The notes beneath the pieces were generated by a model, which was given only the letters and a program-made list of their open reading frames with translations, had not been told where the DNA came from and ran no database searches. A program made the translations under genes and the position numbers. Of a stretch of DNA of 64,000 nt, positions 1 to 12,600 are shown piece by piece. This stretch comes from Bicyclus anynana (Eukaryota > Arthropoda > Insecta > Lepidoptera > Nymphalidae): contig NC_069098.1 in the NCBI RefSeq assembly GCF_947172395.1, positions 4,209,001 to 4,273,000 on the forward strand. Reading direction: 5' to 3'. Position 1 is the first letter of the stretch. Each line of letters starts with the position of its first letter.

Positions 1-146
1 TAAGTCTTCTGCAGTGTTTTTTAAAAATCAGAGATATTTACTACTTGTCAAAAAATCGGCTTCTCAAAAAGTGCGAGACGGCCTACTAAGTGGTCTGTAC
101 CATTATCACAAAAAACATGTTTTTGTATGGGTGTTAAATATTTATT

Positions 147-380
147 AAGATAGTCACACAGCGGGCGATGGAACGAGCTATGTTAGGATTATCTCTCCGT
201 GATCGAATCAGAAAAAAGGAGATTCGCAGAAGAACCAAATTCACCGACATAGCTGAACGAGTCACGAAGCTGAAGTGGCAATTTGTGGGGCACATAGTTC
301 GAAGAGGCGATTGAATTTGGGGTCCCAAGGTGCAGGAAAGGGGACCCCGCACTAGGAAGCGCAGTGTTGGTCGACCCCTT
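147..380 (+). mobile_element. Decayed 3' fragment of a non-LTR retrotransposon
   Basis: Translated pieces resemble the reverse-transcriptase C-terminus seen at 55706-56058 (RDRI, EIRRRTK, KLKWQ, GHIVRR), but with frameshifts and stops. It lies in the ATRX intron before the first exon seen. Positions 1-146 show nothing recognisable. Confidence 0.7.
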
Positions 381-453
381 TTTATTTTTTCTGTAACACA
401 TTGGGCTCAAAATAGACGCTATCCTTTATTTACATTTTTGTCTTGTATGTCAG

Positions 454-648
454 CATCAAGTCGCGACGTCGCAAAGGCAACGTGATATCGTCAGACTCCG
501 AGGTGGGTTCTCGCAAGAAGGACGCGACTGTCAAGTTTAGCGATTTCGAAGACTCCCAGAACGATAGCTCGGAGCCCACCAAGAGAAAAAGGAAAAGGAT
601 AAAGAGAAACGATAGCGACGCGTCTTCGGGCTCCTCGGCTGGAGAAGG
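454..648 (+). CDS. ATRX: ATRX exon a: basic/acidic low-complexity linker
   Basis: The acceptor is tatgtcag and the donor GG|GTAAGG. The exon codes for a serine- and aspartate-rich stretch broken by basic runs such as KRKRKRIKR, which resemble nuclear-localisation signals. It matches the character of the disordered region before the ATRX helicase. The first base completes a codon begun in an exon outside the window. An ATG at 443 lies in the intron tail and is not the start. Confidence 0.75.
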
Positions 649-3600
649 GTAAGGGGCTGTAGCCATGTGGCACGTCGACTCTCTTTCTACAAACGTTAGC
701 GCTTCGAAAACTTACAAAATGTATGGGAATGACAGATCCGATCGACAACTTGATCACGTGACCGGTCGATAGAGAATGCCATTACTATATTATTATTTTA
801 ATTTACGCTGTCGACGTGTCACATGGCTACAGGCCAATGTTTGATTATCTCTCCGGCGCATTTAGTCTTATTTTTAAAGAATATTTGCTGTCTTTTAGTT
901 ATTACCAATAACCAATATGGGAATATTCCATAGGCGTATATAGAGGACAGGCCGGGTGGGCCGTGCCCACCCTAAAATAGACCTGTGCCCACCCTTGAAT
1001 TCTGGGCTACCGATATGGAATGCTATTATGATACTAATAATAGACTTGATGTCGGGGGCCAGGCCCACCCTAGAAAAAAATAGGATACGCCAATGGAATA
1101 TTCCCCTCCAATTAGTCGGAAAAGACTGTACTAAGACATTACGGCATACGGTACAGCAGGTGGGGAACGAACAACCAGTTATGGGTGATGAGTTCAGCCC
1201 CTTTATATAATAAACTTTAATTTGCCCATGTTAAATATTGACAAAACGGTCGTTATTTTGCGTCTTCCAACAAAGGCCTCCTCTAAAGATTTCCACTCTG
1301 TCCTGTCTTTTGCAGTATGAGTTCGTATTAGACTATCGCTATCGCTATACTCCTGATTTAGTTCTCCCATCTTTTAGTCTACCTCTGTTTCTTTTGCCGT
1401 CTCTCGGACACCATTCTGTTATTAGTTTGGTCTATTTCCATTTCAAGAGCAAAATAATATATATCCCCTCTCCTATAGCCTTAGAGGTTTGTTGGGAGAT
1501 TTTTGAGATATGTCGTTACATATCCCGTGAAGCAAAACAGACAAATGTCAACTGATTGGGTGCAACCAGAAATATCGCCTCTATCTTTGCGTCGGGACAA
1601 AGAAGATGGGAAATGGGAAATGGGATTATTCCGCCGCCATTGGTCGATATTTTGTCTAATTTCTCTTGTATTTCTTTGGTCGCGTTCTAAGCAACTGGTT
1701 CTGTAGAGGACCGTCAAACTAGGCTAATAATGGTCATATTGACAATAACATCTACGAATTGTTGTTTACAGGAAGAAGAAGCGACGTCGTATAAAAAACC
1801 TGGACAATAGTGATGGATCTGGTTCAGACTCTGAAAATGAAGGCAAAAATAAACATGGCAGGAAGAATATACGGAAGGTATGAACATTTTGCAAAATGTT
1901 GTAGCTAAGTTTTTTTGATAAAGTAATGATTACATTATTAAAGTAGAAATATTAAGATATATTTAGATATAAGTAAATTGCCGGGTGGTCAGGGAAGGCC
2001 AGGGCCGGGGATAGGCAATTCCCTTTTGGGAGTTTACGGCGATGTGCTTTCCCTGTATCGATCTCAGATCCGGTCAGCCGCTCATTGAAAAATTGCTTGT
2101 CTTTGGGTGTTTTCCTCTCCGTAATACCTTATCTATCTATCTTATTAGAATGCTGAAATTATTTATTGTCTTAATTTGGTTTGGAAAATCTTAATTTGGT
2201 CAAGTTTTCAATTTTTCGAGTGACAATTTTTCACAGGTTGTCTCTGCCTAATTTTACTATCTACTAGTTGTTGATAAAAAATAGATTACAGATATTTTAT
2301 TTATAATATTTATTTATCATGATAAAATGCGTCGCGGCGCTATTCTGACTTCGGAGTCAAGAGGAGGTCGCTTAGTCTGTGCGGATCGGAAACGCTCTGC
2401 CAAAATTGGCAGAAGTCCAAAAGTGATTTTTTCTTCTCAGAAAAGAAAAAAAACGAAAAATGTTTTTTTAATTAATGTCCTTTTTAAATCTAATTTTTTC
2501 GATCTTTAGGTGAAAGGTACAGACCAATTGGAAGAAGCGACGAAGAAAGCAGCGCGCCAAGAGAAAGAAAGAATAGCTCGGATAGCTGAACGGCAGAAAT
2601 TGGTAAACATTCTATTATTACAAACACAACATATTTTGTGTAAATCGGTTGAAATAGATAATTGTTGGAAGAGTCTAAAAGAAAGGCTATATATGCGTTT
2701 TATTGATATTCAATTTTATATTCTTTGTCTTCACTTTTAACTAATTAATACCTTGTTTTGTGGTTTCAGTACAATAATTTCCTATTCGACGAATCGGGTA
2801 AATCAGACGCTGTAGTACTGGATAAAGTAGTTCTAGATTTTGATCCCGACACCAAGGAGCCACTCATCGAGGTTGACAAAGGACTTGTTAAAAAGTTAAA
2901 ACCGCATCAGGTAATATTTGAAATGTAAAATTTTGTAGTAATACTTGTGTGTTTTCTTTGACGTATAATTATGTTTGTATGTGTATCTGGCTCTCACAAT
3001 GTTGTAATGCTCCAGGCGAACGGTATAAAGTTCATGTGGGACGCGTGCTTCGAGAGCGTGAAGCGAATAAAGAAGGACAAGGGCTCCGGGTGCATCCTCG
3101 CGCACTGCATGGGGCTCGGGAAGACCTTACAGGTATGTTATATTACTATAGTCTTGCAAGTTCGTTGATAACACTCCCATGATATGCGGGCGACAGGGGC
3201 AAAGACTGCGCGGGCGTGAAATCATGCGTGACGTGCATCAGTCGTGGGTTTTTATTCATTGCTACACGCCCCCGGCTCGCGCGGAACAATGGGAAGTTGC
3301 CAAGTTATAGCGGACGCACGCAACTTAGTCTGCGTGAAATCCTGGCGGGTAAGGTACTTTTTATCCCAGATAAAATCTTTTTAACATAAAAATTAAACCG
3401 GCTTAAAGTCTTAAAATTTTATTTTTCTGTTTTTAATGTGTTCTGTTGTCATCAATTGTAAATTATAACATTGTATGATTTTTTTTTAAAAGAGCATCTG
3501 TTGAGTTTCTTGTCGGTTTCTTCTCAGCAGAAAACGCCTTCCCGAGTGCTTGTAAACTGAGCCTAAGTAGTTGAAATAAATGATTTATGATTTTCATTAT

Positions 3601-6600
3601 TGATTTTGAACGGTTTCCGTTTTTATAGTGTCCAAAATGTAAATATTTCAGGTGGTGTCACTCACACACACCCTGCTGACGCACAGTGAGTTGACGCGTG
3701 TGAACAGGGTGTTGGTTGTGTGCCCTCTGTCAACTGTGCTCAACTGGGTCAACGAGTTCAACATGTGGATCGAACATGCCGAATCAGACTATGAGGTTGA
3801 AGTGTACGAGGTTTCCAAGTGAGTTGTTAATATTGCCTAGTAGCTTTCACCAAGTCTGTCCGTCTATCTGTCTTTCTTATCGCCGATAATATTTTGATTT
3901 TGATTTGTGTTTTGATTTTGTGATTTTGGGAGCCCCAGATATCCTCAAGCAAATCGGGCAGAACGGGAAGTACAAATTGCATATAAAATTCTAAAAAAAT
4001 GTTTTGATGATAAAACAGATATTAGACTAGCATCATTACAATATAGAGCATCTCCAGTATCTGGCACAAATTTTTCGCCTAGTGAATTATTAATGAATAG
4101 AAATTTAAGAAATAAGTTAATAAGTAACTCACAGTATTTAAAACCCAAGTTATATAAAAATGTTTTTCAACAGTTTGATATTGTTAACAATAGAAATTTA
4201 AAAAGTTATAATAGGTCATGTAGGTTTAAGGAAGAGTTTCTTGAGGGCCAGAATGCTTGGTTTCAAAAAGATCCTAGTATTAATATTTAGAAATAAGGAA
4301 GAAATAATTATTTAAAAACTAAAATAAACTCTCAAGACCTCAGAACAACCATCTTTTATTATAAATATAATACACACGTATCATATCTAATAGTATAAAA
4401 TCTTTGGTTTATTCCTAAATAACTTAATGCTGCTGAGCTGACGGCACCTTTCTAATACAACCTAACTTGTTGAAGTGACGACTTAAAGATGAAATTGTAA
4501 ACTAAAATCGAACCCAAGACCTCTCGCGGCGTTTTTCTTTCTAAGACAACCATAGGGGAGCTTATAATTGAAATGAATTTGTTTCTTATTCAACCAACGT
4601 GTTTTTTAGTTGATAGATGTCTCTGGTTAATGTTAATTTTTGATAGTTTTATTTTTGTATGGTAGGGTAGAGATAAAAAGTCCACTAGTTAGCTATACAA
4701 ATATTGTATCTATACTTCTATACTTAATATTATAAAGCTGAAGAGTTTGTTTGTTTGTTTGATTGTACGCGCTAATCTCTGGAATTACTGGTCCGATTTG
4801 AAAAATTCTTTCAGTGTTAGATAGCCCATTTATCGAGGAAGGCTATAGGCTATTTTATCCCTGTATTCCTACAGGAACGGGAACCACGCGGGTGAAACCG
4901 CGCGGTGTCAGCTAGTAATTACTATATATCAAGTATAAATTAGATCTCCAATTGCAGGGTCAAACCGAACGCGGAGCGCGCCTATCAACTGCAGTTGTGG
5001 CTCAAACACGGCGGCGTGTGCGTGCTGGGGTACGAGATGTTTCGCAACCTGTCGGCCAACAACGTCAAGAAGTTCAAAAAGAAGATGCTGAAAAGCTTCC
5101 AGGAGTGCCTCGTGGACCCAGGTATAGTCAGCACCACCTTGTTTGATGCATGCTAGCCTCAGACCAATTATAGAAGGACCTGTATCGCACTCATAGTCAC
5201 GAACAAAATTGTCTGTCATTTTCTGAAGAAAACGAGCTTAGATTTGGTATATATTTTATACTAAAGTACGGTTTTTGCCCATTTTTTACACAACTCAATT
5301 GCACAAAAAGGTATTTTTACGGAGCTCTTTAACCGACGAACACGATTACAGCTATTAAAGATCGATTCTATAGGGACAGTTTTTATAATCGCATTAGATC
5401 GTTGATCGTTACTTTGACAGAAAAGTAATGTCTAGCGAGGCAGGTCCAACACAATAATTGGTCTGAGATGCTAGCCTATGAGATTTATGTCACTAATATT
5501 ATAAGTATAGATGTGGATAAGCCACTAAAATGTAGCTCTACTTCAGTGGAGAATGTTACTAGGTATGCAAAAACACTTGAAACTTTGTTACATTAGAGCT
5601 TTTATATATCTAGATGACCTCCGTGGCGCAGTGGTATGCGCGGTGGATTTACAAAAAAGGTCCTGGGTTCGATCCCCGGCTGAGCCGATTGAGATTTTCT
5701 TAATTTGTCCAGGTCTGGCTGGTGGGAGGCTTCGGCCGAGGCTAGTTACCACCCTACCGGCAAAGACGTACCGCCAAGCGATTTAGCGTTCCAGTACGAT
5801 GCCGTGTACATACCGAAAGGGGTGTGGATTTTCATCCTCCTCCTAACAAGATAGCCCGCTTCCATCTTAGACTGCATCATCACTTACCATCAGGTGAGAT
5901 TGTAGTCAAGGGCTAACTTGTAAATAATAATATAAAAATTTTGAAACTTTGTGTTACATTAGAGCTTTTAAATTTATGTCGACGGAGGAAACTAAATACT
6001 ACTGCTGATAACGGAGAAGACGTAGTCTAAGAGCAGGTTCTAAGCTTTATGTGTCAAGGATGGCAGATACACCAAGTAACACTATCAATCATCACCGAAT
6101 CGATCATTTAACTTACTACTACAGTTCTACCCTCTAACTACAATATTGATCAAGTATAGCGCTGATACTATCACATAGGATTAACTATCGTATGGCAAGG
6201 AGTCAGCCACCAGCGGATGTCAGACTTGTAACTGATCCAGTTGGGTTAAAAGGCCCTTTTACAATTAACTAATACTCCCCATTCTCCGTCCGTGTTGGCT
6301 CCCGGCTAATTAACTAACAATGCAATGGCCGGTCTATACTAATAACTCACCCACTGAAGTTCCGAAACACTATCACTATTTTAACACTGCACCATTACTA
6401 TTTAACAAATGGAAGACGAGTATCCATTCCAAGAACTTGATTACACTGAACTGCTTAACCAACAGGCTACAGAGTGGCAGGGCACCTCCACTCCGTAAAG
6501 CGTACCGCCTACGCGCCATTTCAGCACAATACTACTGGACGAGAGTCACGTGATAAACCTTTCACAGTCTTATTTATTTAAACAGTAAATAATTAAATCC

Positions 6601-9600
6601 CAATTACATAAAAACCTGATTCTTATATTATCACAATAATTAACGCAGATTTAGCCAACCGATCAAATAACTCACTCGCCGACATATACAAATACACTAG
6701 TTTTTATTTTATTTAAAAATACCAAATAGTTATGATTTTACATGCATTCGCATATGATTTCGCAAAGTTCGCATAAATAACGACTCCCGTGAACTAATGG
6801 TTAGCCATTAGTCAAAGAGTAAATTAATATAAGGGCCATTAGTTCTTAAATACGAAATTGCCTGAACGGGCCGGGCATGTGTTGTACGATGACGTCACGC
6901 ACATTAAACGCTGGCAGATTACCGCGCGTTCACTTTAAAATTCCATATCTTGAGAACTTATTAACGTATCGAAATAATTCTTTCACGAGAATTTTTCATT
7001 TTCAACGAAGAATACAGAAAGCTAACATTTGAAAATGGGAATGATGACTAGGTTTGAATATATTGATTTTTATGATACATTCGGGTAAATAAGGTGAATG
7101 TCAACTAATTTATACATAAAAAGCAAAGATTGTCTGGATATTTGCAAAATAAATAAGATTGTAAAATTTCAAAATCTATTGATTTTTTTTTATCGTAATT
7201 AGATGAAAATTCATACAGTTTTAGCTTCCTTACATTAAATGTGACATTTTTCAATAACTGAACTATAAACATAAACGCACAAATAACAAAGATATTAGTA
7301 ATTTTGTTTGAACGCCCATACAAACCTAACGATCAGCGAGCCAACGACGTCACTAAATCGTGCCATTTTGTATGGAGCGTTTTTCAGGGATCCGCGGCAG
7401 CGCCGCAAATCTGACCCTTTGAATCCCTGTAGCTCCGAAAGTAATGATTGCAGATACCCTGTTACTTTTACAAAATTGCTTTACTATTAGCAATCTCTTA
7501 ATTTATATACTTAATTTATAAAAACTGTCATCAACCCTATTGTGAACATTCTCCATTACGCCACTAACGTTCGTATTGCAGGCCCCGACTTGGTGGTGTG
7601 CGACGAGGGCCACTTGCTGAAGAACGAGAAGACCAGCCTGTCGCAGGCCATGAACAGAGTGAAGACTCTGCGCCGCATCGTGCTCACCGGCACGCCGCTG
7701 CAGAACAACCTCAAGGAGTGTAAGACATTTACTGGTGTTCAGTACAGCTACTGAATCTTCTGCTGACTAATACTAATACAAACGAAACTGTCTCTCCTCT
7801 GCAGATTACTGCATGGTGCAGTTCGTGAAGCCGAACCTGCTGGGCAAATACAACGAGTACCTGAACCGCTTCGTGAACCCCATCACCAACGGACAGTACA
7901 CCGACTCCACGGAGCACGACATTCGCATCATGAAGAGGCGCGCCCATGTGTTGCATAAAATGCTTGACGGCTCTGTGCAGGTCACTGCTGTTTTCACATG
8001 CATGGTTTTAAATTATTGGCTTTTTGATCTTTAAATTCAAAATCCTTTATTTGCAAATTGTTAATTACAGATCTTGATACTATGAATGTTGGCATACAAT
8101 TTGCTACAAAATAGCATGCAAATAAAAAAAACCTCGTATCTGTGTCTTCGAATAAAAACCCCCGAACGCACGCCTGAATAAATTGAATAAAAAAAGTTGT
8201 TTGTCAAAATTGACACATTGAATCTCTGGTTTGTCTAAGTGACATTATGTCACTTGAATGAATCTGGCGTGATCATAATCAGGCTACAAACCTTCAGTTT
8301 TAATTGTACAGTTGTAAACCTAACTAGTGGATTCGGTCAAACTTTGCTTTGACTTATGTGCGCTTCTTCCCTACCCCTACCCTGCCCTACCGTACCCTAC
8401 CCCATCCCTACCCTAAAAAACTCCTTAAAAACCATTGTTGTACTTCAAGGAATATTGTAAAAAAATAGCCAAATCGCTTCAGCCTTTCATGAGATTTGAG
8501 CTTAGCAACACATTTCATACATTCATTGTCTATACATATATAGACAATGAATGTATGAAATGTATGAAATCTATACATACACAATGATAATTTTATACTA
8601 TAGATCGGTTACATTCCTACAAAATCACTGCAAAAAGTGATCCGAAAATGATATATGACGTTCATAATACGTAATATTGTCGTGAATCTCGGCAAATTTC
8701 AAGAGTGAAACGAACTGTTACCCACACCATCCTACAACGAACTGTAGGAAATAATAAATCAATTTTATTGTTATACAGAGGCGAGACTACGGGGTGCTGG
8801 CGCCCTTCCTGCCGCCGAAGATGGAGTTCGTCTTCTTCATCACGCTCTCAGAAATCCAGATCCAACTGTACCAGCACTACTTGGATAACTATTCTAGAAG
8901 GTTCGTATTGATCATTTTATACAAGACATTGTATGACAATCAAAAAGAGATGGTCCATTTAGGGCCAGGATTAAGTATTATATAACATCGAATTTTATCG
9001 TAAAATATACAGAAATAAAATAAATTTAAGATTAATTTAAGTATTATAAAATGGCGCCCTTCCAGCCATTTGTAATGCACACTATTGTAATAGTGTTTCA
9101 TTTTTTGGAGGATAAATATTAAGTTCGTTAAATTAAAGTGAGTTTGTAGATTCAATTAATCAAAAAAAGTTTAAATATTGTAACTTCTTTCATTTGTCTT
9201 TATGACCAATATTCCCATTTCCCTCCAACTTGTCGGGAAAGACTGTGCTAGGAGTGGGTACGACAATAGACCGACGGAGCGAGGATCGGACCACCAACTT
9301 TAGGTTATCTCATTAAGACCTTTCACTTGATACCCATATTACAGAGGTTGTTGTAAATAGCCATTCTGTGAAGTTCAACACTTTGAATTAAAGATTTAGG
9401 CACATTTAAGCTATCATTTGCGAACAGTGCGTGTTGCCAGTGATGACCACTGGTTGACCACATGACCAGTGGTTCTGACACTTGGTCGCTAATTATGGGC
9501 CTCATAAGAAGGCTCAGAGTCACACAGCGAGCGAAAGAACGAGCTATGCTGCGTGATCGAATCGGTAATGAGGAGATCCGCAGAAGAACCAAAGTCGCCG

Positions 9601-12600
9601 ACATAGCTCGACGTGTCGCGAAGCTGAAGTGGCCATTGGCGGGGCACATACTTCGAAGAGCCGATGGACATTGGGGTCCCAAGGTGCTGGTATGGCGACC
9701 GCGCACTAAAAAGGTCTCAGACCAATTATTGTATAGGATCTGCCTCGCTAGACGTTACTTTTCTGTCAAAGTATATGATCAACGATCTAATGCGATTATA
9801 AAAATTGTCTCTATAGTATCGATGTTAAATAGTTGTAATCGTGTTCGTCGGTTAAAGAGTTCCGTAAAAATACCTTTTTGTGTAATTGAATTGTGTTAAA
9901 AACGGGCAAAAACTTCCATTTTAGTATAAGATATATACCAAATCTAAGCTCGTTTTCTTCAGAAAATGACAGACAATTTTGTTCGTGACTATGAGTACGA
10001 TACAGGTCCTTCTATAATTGGTCTGAGAAAAAGACCTCCAGGTGGACTGACGACATCAAGCGAGTCGCATGGGTGCTGGCGGCTCAGGATCGTGATGTTT
10101 GGAAGTTCCTACAATAGGTCTATGTCCTGCAGTGGACGTTCATCGGCTGAATGATGAAGTTATCATTAATTTTCACCAATGTACTACCGTCACCGTATTT
10201 TGTTTTGTTTGTCAACAGACCTCAACAGGGTGGCAAGTCGTTTCTGTTCTCAGACTATCAGTCGCTACAAAGGATATGGACGCATCCGCTTGTTCTCAAA
10301 TACAACTCTGAGAAATACGAGATCATGCAACAGAAAAAGGTAAGCAGAACATTAGTGTGAACTAGAAGACAATAAGTACTATACAGTAAAACAGTGAATG
10401 CTTCACTAAGTACCTTCATAATAGTTAATATACATCTAAAATATTTGATACCTATAGTATATATGTGCATGATACTTACTAATATCGTGAATCGCGACAA
10501 ATTTGAAGAGTGAAACGAAATGTCACCCGCACCATGCTATAGCGCACAAACTGTAATATGATAATTTTGACTTTGACAAATACAAGTGCATACTTTTATT
10601 TTTTATTTTGTTTGTACATTATAGTAAGCTACTTAGGAATTACATCCCTAGCCATGTGGCACGTCGATTCTCTTTCTACGATCGCTAACGCTTCAAAAAC
10701 TAGAAAGATGTATGGGAATGGCATTTGCTATCGACAGGTGATCAAGATCTGTCATTCCCATACATTACTGGCCCACGTGCCAGTTGATAACGAGCTTTTT
10801 GTAGTTTAGTTTAAGGAAAAAAAATACAGTTGCAGAGCCACAGTTCAATATAACTACTACTTTATATTCCAGAGAGATAAAGAGGAAGAAGAGGCATCCG
10901 ACGCCTCGTTGGCTGATTTCATTGACGATAATTCCACACCCGAGGTAAGTTCACATTGTTCAACTAAGTTCATGATTTTTTAGGGTTCTGAACGTACGTA
11001 GTACAAAAACGGAACCCTTATACTACTCTCGCACATTTTAATATCTGTCTGTTTTCTCTGAATGTACTAGACCAATCCAGTTAAAATTTGGTACACAAAT
11101 CAATTTTTGTGGCCCAAATACAGGGATGTATCGTTTATAGGTAAAATTTGAATATCCCCTATATTCAAATTTTACCTATAAACGATACATCCCCCAGTAA
11201 GATGGAAAGTTGAAAAAAAAAAACTTTTACAAATTTCATTGTGTGTGATACATCATATGAAATTTAATTCACACGACTGAAGTAAATATCTATCTTGCTC
11301 CTACAGTAACATATACAATAACATAACTGTCTCTATTATCTTCACCTATATCTCCCTCAGAGCCGTGATAGCCCAGTGGATATGACCTCTGCCTTCGATT
11401 CGGAGGGTGTAGGTTCGAAACCGGTTAGGGGCATGCACCTCCAACTTTCAGATGTGTGCAATTTACTAATAAACATTTTCAGTCTAGTAAACGATAATAA
11501 ACTTTTTAAGACCATTTAAAAAAAGTGTCAACTAGCCTATAGATTCTTATAGATTTCTAATTCTTTTGCCACCAGGAATCTTCGTCTGAAGAATCGGACA
11601 GTTCATCAGGCAGTGACGATAGTCGAAAGAAAGAAAAGAACAAGAAAAAAGAAGATTCTGACAAAAAATCTTCGAGACGGCGGGGAACAAGATTAAATCC
11701 TGGTAAAACTTTATGTATTTACTTTAATTGTTCACATGTGGACATTTGTTCTTTACTAGCGGACGCCTGCGACTTCGTCCGCGTGGATTTCACATTTTCA
11801 CATATACCGTAGATGAAAAATAACCTAGGTATGTGTTAATCCAGAGTAAATCTATTTTAAATTATGTATGGTTTGTTTATAAAATATATTAACCATCATT
11901 ATATTTTAATTAATTAAAAAAAATTGCGGGTTCCAAAAATGTTTTTATTTTGTGTTTTAAGCCCTATATTTTATATTCCTTTAAAATAAAAATAATTTGT
12001 TCTTCTTAGTTGGCACTCTGAATAAAGGCCCAGCCTCTATACAAAATTGGGACATGTCCTTTATTTTCATTAATTTAAAAACAGGTTAATTAATATTATT
12101 ATTATGATTGAAATGACTAGTGATTTATAACCTCATTTTTAATTTGTTTGTTGGTAAACAGTACTCATTCAGAACGGCTGTACTATGGTCACCCATTTGC
12201 ATCAAATACAGAAACAGGAGTATTGATCATATTTATACTAATATTATAAAGCTGAAGAGTTTGTTTGTTTGTTTTTTTGAACGCGCTAATCTTAGCAACT
12301 ACCAGTCCGATTTGAAAAATTCTTTCAGTGTCAGATAGCCCATTTATCGTGGAAGGCTATATATTATCTCCGTATTCCTACGGGAAAGGGAACCACGCGG
12401 GTAAAACCGCGCGGCGTCAGCTAGTTTCCAAGATTTGATAGATTAAGGCTGTGGTGTACTTCTTGACTAATTCATTTCAGGCATTTTCTTCAACGTCTAG
12501 AGTGCACCCCTAGAAGATTATGTAACGCAAGCGTCTAGTATTTAAATAAGGCATATCTTTACTACTACAGATTAGTTTTTGTAAGACATATTTATGAACC

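Noticed and set aside
443..652. ATG at 443 as a gene start
   Set aside because: It precedes the acceptor at 453 and is in the intron. The following residues belong in the middle of ATRX, upstream of its helicase.
5615..5690. tRNA gene
   Set aside because: A and B boxes are present, but the same head with the same body recurs many times and the acceptor stem does not close well. It is a SINE head; the same applies at 16663, 22685, 45520, 50930, 54759, 58411 and to the second family.
9462..9899. A 145-codon ORF as a host gene
   Set aside because: It begins in LINE-tail sequence and runs into the MITE at 9716, so it is a chimera of two mobile elements.
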